The notes below the pieces were generated by a model, which was not told where the DNA came from, ran no database searches, and saw nothing but the letters and a program-made list of their open reading frames with translations. From Nitrospirota bacterium (GTDB taxonomy: Bacteria > Nitrospirota > Nitrospiria > Nitrospirales > Nitrospiraceae), in assembly GCA_016235225.1 (NCBI GenBank), contig JACRLS010000280.1, positions 1-13,585 on the forward strand: DNA of 13,585 bases. Reading direction: 5' to 3'. The position numbers and the translations under genes were made by a program. Each line of letters opens with the position of its first letter. Within the stretch, counting starts at the first letter, position 1. Of the stretch, positions 7,624 through 13,585 are shown piece after piece.

Positions 7624-7896
7624 GAATCAGATGCCTCAAGGGGACCGGACAAGGCTCATCGTACACCTCTGTGAATAGTATCGGCCACAGCGTCTGGGCA
7701 CTTGAGTAAACCGCAGGAAGGGGTCAGGGGCGAGTGGTTAGGGGGATGAAGAAAGTGGTCAGGGGGCAGGGGTCCGTGGTCAGTGGATAAACGGCGAGGA
7801 GTGGTCGGGGGCAGAGCGTTCCTCGTTCATCGCTTCCGCCTCGTCGTTCCTCGTCCCCCCGTTCATCGTTCAGCGCTCATCGTTCATCGTTTCCGC
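7624..7896. repeat. Repeat-rich spacer between the two receiver genes
   Basis: Apart from the promoter at 7678-7706, this gap is made of short degenerate repeats. At 7719-7790 there are GTGGTCAG/GGGGTCAGGGG words, including GTGGTCAG and GGTCCGTGGT shared with 191-216. At 7821-7885 there are CGTTCATCG/CGTTCCTCGTC words in tandem. I see no gene. Reading frames run through it, but they encode only low-complexity peptides. Confidence 0.6.
7678..7706 (-). promoter_or_regulatory. Candidate sigma-28 (FliA-type) promoter of receiver copy 1
   Basis: On the minus strand CTCAAG (7706-7701), fifteen bases, then GCCGATAC (7685-7678), 54 nt before the ATG. The same boxes with the same spacing precede the paralogous receiver (8321-8349), while the fifteen spacer bases differ. 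FliA promoters known elsewhere have a TAAAG or TCAAG box and GCCGATAA; the gap here is one base longer than in E. coli. Confidence 0.55.
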
Positions 7897-8268
7897 TCAG
7901 ACCAGCATAAGTTCTTCCCAGACTGCTTCGAGCAGTCGCCCCCGAGAAAACGGCTTGACCAGTGTCCGACTGGCCCCCAGGTATCTGGCTATTTGGAGGA
8001 CGTCGACGGCGCCCTTGGTTCCACCGCCGGACATCACAATGACCCGCATTTCTGGTTTCGCGGCGCGAAGCTCCTTGATGGTTTCGAGGCCGTCTTTATC
8101 CGGCATGAAGACATCGAGCAATACGAGATCGATGGGGGTTGTCGTCAAGCTTTGTAACCCTTGCAAGCCATTGCACGCTTCCACCACCGTGTATCCGGCC
8201 TTCTGAAGGGCGCGGCGCAACCCGGCGCGGAGGCTGGCATCGTCGTCAATAATCAGGATGGACGGCAT
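7897..8268 (-). CDS. Single-domain response regulator (CheY-like receiver), copy 2
   Basis: This is a stand-alone receiver of 123 residues from the ATG at 8268. A GTG at 8292 would add eight residues, but the ATG gives the same length as the paralogue downstream. Key residues are D8/D9/D10, phosphoacceptor D52 in LLDVFMPDKDG, S80 and K105. The two proteins differ mainly in helix surfaces and at the C-terminal end, so they probably share fold and chemistry but may have different partners. The Shine-Dalgarno match is poor. A candidate FliA-type promoter (8321-8349) sits 52 nt before the start. It could receive phosphate from either large kinase in the window or from an unlinked one. Confidence 0.9.
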   Translation of the reverse strand: MPSILIIDDDASLRAGLRRALQKAGYTVVEACNGLQGLQSLTTTPIDLVLLDVFMPDKDGLETIKELRAAKPEMRVIVMSGGGTKGAVDVLQIARYLGASRTLVKPFSRGRLLEAVWEELMLV

Positions 8269-8320
8269 AGATCGCTCGGGGTCTCGAGTCACGGCGGATG
8301 CGCAGACTCTTTACGATCTG

Positions 8321-8349
8321 GTATCGGTGTCCCATCCTTGTCACTTGAG
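8321..8349 (-). promoter_or_regulatory. Candidate sigma-28 (FliA-type) promoter of receiver copy 2
   Basis: On the minus strand CTCAAG (8349-8344), fifteen bases, then ACCGATAC (8328-8321). It is the partner of the element at 7678-7706: same boxes, same gap, and 52 versus 54 nt to the ATG. It begins only eight bases from the inverted-repeat element at 8357-8660, so an insertion there would have stopped just short of the promoter. Confidence 0.55.
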
Positions 8350-8356
8350 CATTCAT

Positions 8357-8660
8357 CCCGCATTCTTCGCGAAGCTTCTACTGCAACCGCGGATGCGCTG
8401 TTGGGGCACCCATTGCCTTCCTGGCGCAGTGGGTCCTGGCGTGCTCGCCACTCAGTCGGTCAACAAACTGTTGCAAGTACGCCTTCTCCCTCCCTCGTGG
8501 CTCTGCTTCCCGTCTCACAACGCGTCTACCGGGTACCCGTTGCTTTTCAAGGTGCAACGGCTGGAACGTCACGAAGCCTCGTGAAGAAATGCGGGCTGGA
8601 GCAATGGGTGCCCCGCGGCGTCTCGCCGGTTGCCGTAGAAGCGTTCATGAAACATACGGG
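8357..8660. repeat. 304-bp element with 60-bp imperfect inverted arms and internal hairpins (MITE- or REP-like)
   Basis: The left arm (8357-8416) and the reverse complement of the right arm (8601-8660) align over their whole length with about one gap. They share CTTCTAC, GCAACCG and a perfect 14-bp GGGGCACCCATTGC core (8403-8416 against 8601-8614). Between the arms are further small hairpins: GGCG/CGCC (8438-8449), CAACA/TGTTG (8461-8473), CCGTTGC/GCAACGG (8537-8560) and CACGA/TCGTG (8570-8583). It encodes no recognisable protein. No clear target-site duplication flanks it. It could be a non-autonomous mobile element, a REP-type cluster or a structured RNA. It occupies most of the 446-bp gap at 8269-8714. 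Confidence 0.55.
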
Positions 8661-8714
8661 CCAGAAGGAAAATATTGCATAGGAAAACCATAGGCTGAGA
8701 CTGGTTGGCCGGCT

Positions 8715-10094
8715 TCAGGCAACCCAGGACTTGGGACGTGATCGGATGGATTCGTCGAGGATCAGGTTGGGATCGATCCCATATGGAGCAGGGAGGACGA
8801 CTCCGGCTATGGTTCGAATGGGCTTCCGGGTCTGTACGGCCAGATCCAGCACCCTCGGCGGAGCGATCACGGTCTCTTGGGCATCGCGCACCAAGAGGAG
8901 AGTGGGTTCCAAGGGACGCTTGTGACTCAGCCGCTCGACGACACCCAACTCATTGGTGTTCAACCGAACACAAGAACCGACGGGATAGACGCCGATACAG
9001 CGGACAAATCGCGCCACCAACTCTGCCTGGACATGCCCCCGCTGAGCAACCTGGTACAGATACTGGAGCGCCTCATGCGGCGGCATGGCTTTGTGATAGA
9101 CCCGGTCGGTGGTGATCGCATCGTAGATGTCTGTCACCGCGCCGATCATGCCGAAGAGCGACAGTTCCTCCTGCTTCCGGCCGAACGGATAGCCCGTTCC
9201 GTTGATTCGCTCATGGTGCTCAAGGGCTGGACGGATCGCTGCTTCCCGCAACCCCTTCGTTTCCGTCAACAGCTCGGCGCCTCGAAGGGCATGTTGCTTG
9301 ATGATTTCATACTCCTGATTCGTCAGACGGTCGGGCTTGTTCAAGATCTCCAGCGGCACTTTCATCTTGCCGACATCATGCAGAAACACCCCCAGGCCCA
9401 AGAGATAGAGGGCATCCCGACTCATTCCCATGTGACGCCCCAGGCCCAGCGCCAAGATGGCGGTATTCACCGAATGAAAAAAGGTATATTCGTCATAACT
9501 CTTGAGCCGCGACATGCTGATCAGCGCGTCCGGATTGTGGAGCATGCTATCGATCATGTTATCGACGACCTGCGCGGCGGCTTCCGTATTGATTTCTCGC
9601 CCCAGGCGTACGTCCCCCATCACCTTGGCAATGATATTCTTTGCCGCGGTATGAGTTTCCCTGGCCTGTGGCAGTTCCTCGTCCAGAGAGGTGGGGGGAA
9701 CAGGGGGAGACGTTGGGTGGTGAGCCTTTGCGGAACGCCCTTGCGGCGGCTTCACCTCCACTGTCCGATGGGTTTCGCTGGCCCGTGGCAATTCCTCTTC
9801 CACAGAGGTCTTAGGACCGGAAGGATTTGTCGGACACTCTTCCCCCGCGGACCGACTTTCGGATTTGAGATCTTCCTTCGCGGTTTCTTCCTCGGGGGAG
9901 GGCTGTGCAGACTCATCCGCTTGTTCAACCTCGACATCAACAAAACGAGCCCCGCACGCTTTCAGCGTTTCGATCTGGGAAGGATCCGACACCTTCCACC
10001 GGCTGCGCAAAAACGGCGTCCGCAGCCATGAGATATCCAGGCCGACCACATGCATGCCGACCGCGAGCTGATCAATAGGAATACGCTGACGCAT
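8715..10094 (-). CDS. HD-GYP cyclic-di-GMP phosphodiesterase with DUF3391 N-terminal domain
   Basis: This 459-residue soluble protein has an N-terminal DUF3391-like domain (about 3-60, starting IPIDQLAVGMHVVGLDISWL), a low-complexity acidic/proline linker (60-150) and a complete HD-GYP domain (about 155-370). The metal and catalytic residues are present: H207, H239-D240 with K243 (LHDVGKMKVP), H268, H293-H294, GTGYP (299-303) and D322/D325. HD-GYP enzymes hydrolyse cyclic-di-GMP to pGpG or GMP, which in many bacteria favours motility over attachment. The linker holds a 23-residue direct repeat (88-110 and 127-149). The ATG at 10094 matches the usual DUF3391 start; no good ribosome site is visible. 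It has no receiver, so control is probably at expression level or through DUF3391. Confidence 0.92.
   Translation of the reverse strand: MRQRIPIDQLAVGMHVVGLDISWLRTPFLRSRWKVSDPSQIETLKACGARFVDVEVEQADESAQPSPEEETAKEDLKSESRSAGEECPTNPSGPKTSVEEELPRASETHRTVEVKPPQGRSAKAHHPTSPPVPPTSLDEELPQARETHTAAKNIIAKVMGDVRLGREINTEAAAQVVDNMIDSMLHNPDALISMSRLKSYDEYTFFHSVNTAILALGLGRHMGMSRDALYLLGLGVFLHDVGKMKVPLEILNKPDRLTNQEYEIIKQHALRGAELLTETKGLREAAIRPALEHHERINGTGYPFGRKQEELSLFGMIGAVTDIYDAITTDRVYHKAMPPHEALQYLYQVAQRGHVQAELVARFVRCIGVYPVGSCVRLNTNELGVVERLSHKRPLEPTLLLVRDAQETVIAPPRVLDLAVQTRKPIRTIAGVVLPAPYGIDPNLILDESIRSRPKSWVA
9648..9833 (-). repeat. In-gene direct repeat in the linker of the HD-GYP protein
   Basis: Two copies, 9765-9833 and 9648-9716, start 117 bp apart and encode related 23-residue segments: PTNPSGPKTSVEEELPRASE... 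and PTSPPVPPTSLDEELPQARE.... The period is 39 residues, so the reading frame is kept. The copies have diverged, which suggests an older duplication. Confidence 0.7.
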
Positions 10095-10342
10095 GGGGAA
10101 GCGGGCTGCCAGTTCTCCCTCGGCATGAGAGGCGGAGGGCGGCGTTCGAGGCTCGCTTGAGGCGGGGCCTCCCGCAGCCGGATCCTTCCCCGCTCTCGCG
10201 CGGTTCTACCCCTTCTTTACATCGTCCGAAACCGACAGCCACTTAAGTCACGCCAAACCGAGATAACTTAATCCTGACATATCTTGGCCCCTGTGCGCTA
10301 GGATGTGGCGGAGAGGCCAGGGAGAATGAAGGACACAAGGGC
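10095..10342. other. Intergenic region upstream of the HD-GYP gene, with a weak FliA-like match
   Basis: This 248-bp gap has an A/T-richer island at about 10212-10280. On the minus strand TTAAG (10246-10242), fifteen bases, then GACGATGT (10226-10219) has the same spacing as the two receiver promoters, but the -10 box matches only 5/8 and lies 124 nt from the ATG. I see no terminator with a T-run after the hybrid kinase gene and no small gene. Confidence 0.3.
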
Positions 10343-13315
10343 TCACACGGCTGCCTTCAGACAGCCATCCGTCTTCGACGGCGTCTCCGCTAGGGATTCA
10401 AGGGGAAGCCAGCGTCGCAGCACGGACCGCATCGCCTCGAACGTGATCGGCTTGGGCAGATACTCATCCATGCCCGCCGCAAGGCATCGTTCGCGATCGC
10501 CCGCCAGGGCGTTGGCCGTCATGGCGATGATCGGCAGGCGGCGCGTGCCGCCTGCCGCGTCGCTCGTCGCTCGTCGCTCGTCGGGTTCTTCGGACGAATC
10601 CGGTGTCTTACGAGATACGAGATACGAGGAACGAGATGCGAGTGACGCTTCACGTTCTCTGATGGCGCGCGTCGCCTCGAACCCGTCCATTTCCGGCATC
10701 TGGCAGTCCATGAGGACCGCGGCATAGTCTCCCCGCGACATCGCGTCGACGGCCTCTCGGCCGGTCTCGGCGACATCGACACGGCAGCCCACCTTCTCAA
10801 GAAACCGACGCGCGACCAATTGATTCACCAAATTGTCCTCCGCCAGAAGCACTCTGGGTCGTTCTCGCGCTCGGGATTCCTTGACACGATGGACGGTCAC
10901 CAACGCCCCGTGCGGGGCCCCGTGCGCGGGGGCGGGGGCGCTGCGTGATGCGTCGGGGGAGAGCCTCATGACCAGCCCGAGCACCTCTCGGAGCTGGGTG
11001 GGCTTCACCGGTTTGGTGAGATACCCCTCGATCCCGGCTTCCGCGGCCGCCGTGCCGTCGCCGCGACGGGCAAACCCGGTCACCAGCACGATCCGTGTCG
11101 CTTCCAGCGCCTGGCTCGCCTTGATGACCCGGGCCAGCGCCATGCCATCCATGTCGGGGAGGACCTTGTCGAGCAGCACCACATCGCAGGGACGGCCCTC
11201 CTCCGCCCAGGCATGGAGTTGTTCCAGCGCCAAGGCGGCCCGCTCGACACTGCCACACTCCATGTCCCAGCTTCGGCAGTAGTGCTCCAAAATGAGCCGG
11301 GCCGTCTCGTGATCGTCCACTATCAGGACGCGCACCCCTCGAAGGGACACGGGCACGGTCGCCTCGACCGCCTGCCGTTCCGGATCGCGGCCCAGTCGGA
11401 CGGTAACCCCAAACGTGCTCCCCTTGCCGGCCTCGCTCTCGACCCCGATCGCGCCGCCCATGAGTTCGATGAGTTTTTTCGAAATGGCCAGCCCCAAGCC
11501 GGTCCCCCCGAACCGGCGCGTCGTGGACCCGTCCGCTTGGGTGAAGGGTTGAAACAGACGGGGCAGGGTCTCCGGGGCGATGCCGATGCCGGTGTCCCGC
11601 ACGGAGAAGTGTAAGAACACCTCTCCGTGCCGTCGTTCGTCGCTCGTCTCTCGTCGTTCGTGAAACAATTCAGGAATCTGTTGATCTGATGATCTAGTGA
11701 ATGTCCGGAATTCATCAGATCGACAGATCGACAAATCAACAGATGCGTTCTTCTCACGCTTCACGTTCGACGTTTCACGTTCGACGGATACCGTCACGTC
11801 CCCCTGTGCGGTGAACTTGATCGCGTTCCCGATGAGGTTGGTCAGAATCTGCCGGAGCCGTCCGGGATCCCCCACCACGAAGTCCGGGACATCGGCATGG
11901 ATGAGACATCCGAGTTCCAGCCCCTTGGTCTCGGCCCGCTCCGCAAAGAGCCCGACCAGTCCTTCGACCAACGTTCGCAGGTCAAAGCTGATCGCATCGA
12001 GCGTCCACTGCCCGGCTTCGATCTTGGAGAAATCGAGGATGTCGTTGATGATCCGCATCAGATCCTCGCCGGACCCCTGGACCATGCCGACATACTCCCG
12101 CTGTTCAGCAGTCAAGTCTGTGTCCAAGAGCAGGTGCGTCATCCCGATGACCCCGTTCATCGGGGTGCGGATTTCATGGCTCATCGTCGCGAGAAACTCG
12201 GACTTGAGCCGCGCCGCTTCCAACGCTTCATCGCGGGTGCGCTCAAGCTCGACGTTCTGTTCGGCCAAACGCTCGGCGGCTTCAGCCAGCGCGGCCTCCG
12301 CCGTTCTGGCTTTCTCGCACTCTTGGCTCGCCCGGTCTCGTTGCTCTTGGAGCCGACGGGTGCTCCAGAGGAGTAATCCGATGAGAGGGACCAGCACACT
12401 GCCGCCCAGGAGCCCCAACTTCCAGAGGATCGTCCGAATAGGGACCAGGATGTCATCTCGCTCAACGCGGACCAGCACCCCCCAATCCAGCCTGAGGGAG
12501 CCTTCGACGCCCTTGGTCATCGCGTATCCGGTGACGACGTCCACGTGGCGCCGGCCGTGGCGTTCCTCCACAAAACCGGCGGGTGCTTGATCGAATCGCA
12601 GCGCCGACGGCAGTCTAAGCTGCTTGAGGTTGACGTGCCCCTCTTCACGAAACAAGGAGTCCACGATCGCCGTGCCGTCCCGGTTCACGAACACATACTC
12701 GATCCGAACCCGGGAGCCCCACTGGGCCTGCAAGGCGTTGATGGTGCGGGCGAAGGCATCTTCCAGGGCCGGGAGACCGACACGCGTCATCACCGTCCCA
12801 AGGAATGCTCCCTTGGCATCATCGATTCGCCCTGTGAATGTGACTGCGAATCCTTCTCCCTCGACGGATTCCGCGTCCTGCGCATGCTGCGCCGATCCCT
12901 GTCTCGCTGCCAAAAACCCAGGGTGACTCACGCGTCTCTGTCCCACCTCGGAAGGGTCGATCGCCGCTACAATGCGCCCTTGCGCATCAGTCACGGCCGC
13001 CGCGAGGTACACCGGGTACGCTTCCTGAACCGCCACGAGGTATCTGCTCATCGCAGCGCGATCCTCACCGCGAAACACGGACGCGCGCGCGAGCATCTTC
13101 ACGTCGCCGTACCGCTCCGCCAGCAAGATGTCGAGTTTGGCGGCGATCTCTTGCGCCGCCAAGGCCAAGCTTTCTCCCCTATCGGCGATGAGCAGGGATT
13201 CAACGTACCGCAGGGAGACGCATGCGATGACGAGAGCTCCGACCGTGATGGCCGCGATCAGAGCCGGCAATCGAGATGATCGTCGCTGGTGCGTGGGTTG
13301 CACGAGATCCTTCAT
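10343..13315 (-). CDS. Hybrid sensor histidine kinase (Cache, HisKA, HATPase, two receivers) with in-frame repeat insertions
   Basis: This 990-residue inner-membrane protein has helices at 17-35 and 300-318 around a periplasmic Cache-like sensor homologous to that of the other kinase (GFVEERHGRRHVDVVTGYA at 247-265). A coiled coil (322-372) leads to HisKA with H380 in MSHEIRTPMNG, N-box N497, G1 DTGIGI (574-579) and GGTGLGL (603-609). Receiver 1 (662-785) has D716, T746 and K768; receiver 2 (820-970) has D827, D870, T933 and K955. No Hpt domain follows, so phosphotransfer needs a separate protein. Residues 512-562 and about 889-924 are low-complexity insertions encoded by repeat DNA. The ATG at 13315 has AAGGA nine bases upstream; the longer frame starting at 13381 would run through a hairpin and spacer repeats. 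Confidence 0.92.
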   Translation of the reverse strand: MKDLVQPTHQRRSSRLPALIAAITVGALVIACVSLRYVESLLIADRGESLALAAQEIAAKLDILLAERYGDVKMLARASVFRGEDRAAMSRYLVAVQEAYPVYLAAAVTDAQGRIVAAIDPSEVGQRRVSHPGFLAARQGSAQHAQDAESVEGEGFAVTFTGRIDDAKGAFLGTVMTRVGLPALEDAFARTINALQAQWGSRVRIEYVFVNRDGTAIVDSLFREEGHVNLKQLRLPSALRFDQAPAGFVEERHGRRHVDVVTGYAMTKGVEGSLRLDWGVLVRVERDDILVPIRTILWKLGLLGGSVLVPLIGLLLWSTRRLQEQRDRASQECEKARTAEAALAEAAERLAEQNVELERTRDEALEAARLKSEFLATMSHEIRTPMNGVIGMTHLLLDTDLTAEQREYVGMVQGSGEDLMRIINDILDFSKIEAGQWTLDAISFDLRTLVEGLVGLFAERAETKGLELGCLIHADVPDFVVGDPGRLRQILTNLIGNAIKFTAQGDVTVSVERETSNVKREKNASVDLSICRSDEFRTFTRSSDQQIPELFHERRETSDERRHGEVFLHFSVRDTGIGIAPETLPRLFQPFTQADGSTTRRFGGTGLGLAISKKLIELMGGAIGVESEAGKGSTFGVTVRLGRDPERQAVEATVPVSLRGVRVLIVDDHETARLILEHYCRSWDMECGSVERAALALEQLHAWAEEGRPCDVVLLDKVLPDMDGMALARVIKASQALEATRIVLVTGFARRGDGTAAAEAGIEGYLTKPVKPTQLREVLGLVMRLSPDASRSAPAPAHGAPHGALVTVHRVKESRARERPRVLLAEDNLVNQLVARRFLEKVGCRVDVAETGREAVDAMSRGDYAAVLMDCQMPEMDGFEATRAIREREASLASRSSYLVSRKTPDSSEEPDERRATSDAAGGTRRLPIIAMTANALAGDRERCLAAGMDEYLPKPITFEAMRSVLRRWLPLESLAETPSKTDGCLKAAV
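10546..10651 (-). repeat. Repeat DNA inserted in frame in the second receiver domain
   Basis: Codons about 889-923 read ASLASRSSYLVSRKTPDSSE and on to PDERRATSD, in the alpha3-beta4 loop just before RLPIIAMTANAL. The DNA is CGCTCGTCGCTCGTCGCTCG and ACGAGATACGAG tandem words. The 18-mer at 10617-10634 is identical to intergenic 7214-7231. Confidence 0.75.
11630..11782 (-). repeat. Repeat DNA inserted in frame in the HATPase domain
   Basis: Codons 512-562 of the hybrid kinase are made of the same words that fill the spacers: CGTTCGTCGCTCGTC, TTCACGTTCGACG, and an inverted pair ATCTGTTGAT (11676-11685) / ATCAACAGAT (11735-11744). The peptide is charged and low in complexity (for example RRETSDERR). 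It falls in the turn between two beta strands, DVTVSV and EVFLHFSV, where family members have only a few residues. Confidence 0.75.
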
Positions 13316-13324
13316 AAAAACACG

Positions 13325-13329
13325 TCCTT
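13325..13329 (-). promoter_or_regulatory. Ribosome binding site that fixes the hybrid kinase start
   Basis: AAGGA on the minus strand lies nine bases before the ATG at 13315. It supports that start over the further upstream ATG at 13381. Confidence 0.6.
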
Positions 13330-13334
13330 GGATA

Positions 13335-13353
13335 CCCCCAGCTTGCTGGGGGG
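13335..13353 (-). promoter_or_regulatory. G/C hairpin in the leader of the hybrid kinase
   Basis: CCCCCAGC (13335-13342) and GCTGGGGG (13345-13352) are exact inverted complements with a very short loop, forming a strong stem just upstream of the ribosome binding site. No T-run follows on the minus strand. It could slow translation, end an upstream transcript, or be another spacer repeat. Confidence 0.4.
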
Positions 13354-13377
13354 CTCTTTGCTCCCGCTCCCCCCCGC

Positions 13378-13585
13378 CCATCCTTCCTCTCTCAGCTCTC
13401 GCACCTCGTCGTTCGGCTCTCGCATCTCGTAGCGAGCAGCGAATAGCCGGCAGCTCATAGCTCGGGGCCGTTCGCCACTCCCTCGCTGTTTGCTACCCGC
13501 TATGAGCTACTCGCTGCTTGCTGTTCGTACGTCGAACCGTCGCCCGCCGAACGTCGCTCGTTGCTCGTGAAGCGTCGTTCGTGAA
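13378..13585. repeat. Repeat-filled spacer at the right edge
   Basis: The last 208 bp are CTCGTCGTTCG, CTCGCATCTCGT, GCTCGTGAAGCGTCGTTCG and related words. There is an exact 10-bp inverted pair AGCTCATAGC (13452-13461) / GCTATGAGCT (13499-13508), and the neighbouring GCGAGCAGCGAATAG resembles CTACTCGCTGCTTGC in inverse. I see no gene here, and the region continues past the window edge. Confidence 0.6.

Noticed and set aside
7719..7890. Possible CRISPR array
   Set aside because: The words are short, degenerate and adjoining; there are no constant-length repeats separated by unique spacers, and no cas genes are present.
8351..8666. Target-site duplication flanking the inverted-repeat element
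   Set aside because: The flanks (ATTCAT on the left, CCAGAA on the right) do not match, so insertion by transposition is not proven.
8161..8682. Plus-strand open frame of 173 codons spanning the inverted-repeat element
   Set aside because: It overlaps the start of a well-supported receiver gene and a promoter, runs through both arms of the repeat, and shows no domain or ribosome site. The C-terminal part (ending HTGQKENIA) looks protein-like but could not be supported.
8877..10031. Plus-strand open frame of 384 codons
   Set aside because: It is antisense to the HD-GYP gene, whose catalytic residues are all present on the minus strand. The plus product shows no family features.
13179..13186. 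GCCGATAG on the minus strand, like a FliA -10 box
   Set aside because: It encodes conserved residues of the hybrid kinase (IADRGES) and no -35 box lies 14-15 bases upstream.

Overview
The window (about 60 % G+C by eye) is a signalling locus from a Gram-negative bacterium. All seven complete genes lie on the minus strand and all are two-component or second-messenger proteins: two very large membrane sensor kinases, two single-domain receivers, two receivers fused to HDOD or HD-like output domains, and one HD-GYP phosphodiesterase. The density of PAS/GAF kinases, the HDOD and HD-GYP outputs, the outer-membrane beta-barrel tail and the many short degenerate repeats are most like Nitrospira (Nitrospirota). 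That placement is an inference from style; no marker gene is present.

Layout, in transcription order (right to left). 13585-13316: repeat-filled spacer with a leader hairpin. 13315-10343: hybrid histidine kinase (Cache sensor, HisKA, HATPase, two receivers), with low-complexity repeat DNA inserted in frame at two surface loops. 10342-10095: spacer. 10094-8715: DUF3391/HD-GYP protein with intact catalytic residues. 8714-8269: spacer holding a 304-bp element with 60-bp imperfect inverted arms, then a flagellar-sigma-like promoter. 8268-7897 and 7623-7252: two paralogous 123-residue CheY-like receivers. 7015-2657, 2652-1438 and 1445-267: a tight operon of a 1452-residue PAS/GAF sensor kinase, a REC-HDOD regulator and a REC plus degenerate HD-GYP regulator, with a 4-nt gap and an 8-nt overlap. 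242-186: a hairpin terminator built from an intergenic repeat word. 184-2: the convergent C-terminal tail of a beta-barrel protein with an in-frame stop.

The most interesting signal is regulatory. Upstream of both small receivers lies TCAAG-N15-(G/A)CCGATAC, at nearly the same distance from the ATG, with unrelated spacer sequence between the boxes. The kinase operon carries TTAACTTT-N11-GCCGATAC. These resemble promoters of the flagellar sigma factor FliA (sigma-28), suggesting that the two receivers and the kinase operon form a motility-timed phosphorelay module. The kinase would sense through a periplasmic Cache domain, also present in the second kinase, and signal to an HDOD protein and to a catalytically dead HD-GYP homologue that probably acts by binding. 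The intact HD-GYP protein would lower cyclic-di-GMP.

The second signal is structural. The same degenerate repeat vocabulary (ACGAGATACG/CGTTCGTC words and GTGGTCAG words) fills the spacers, makes a terminator, and is inserted in frame inside a kinase.
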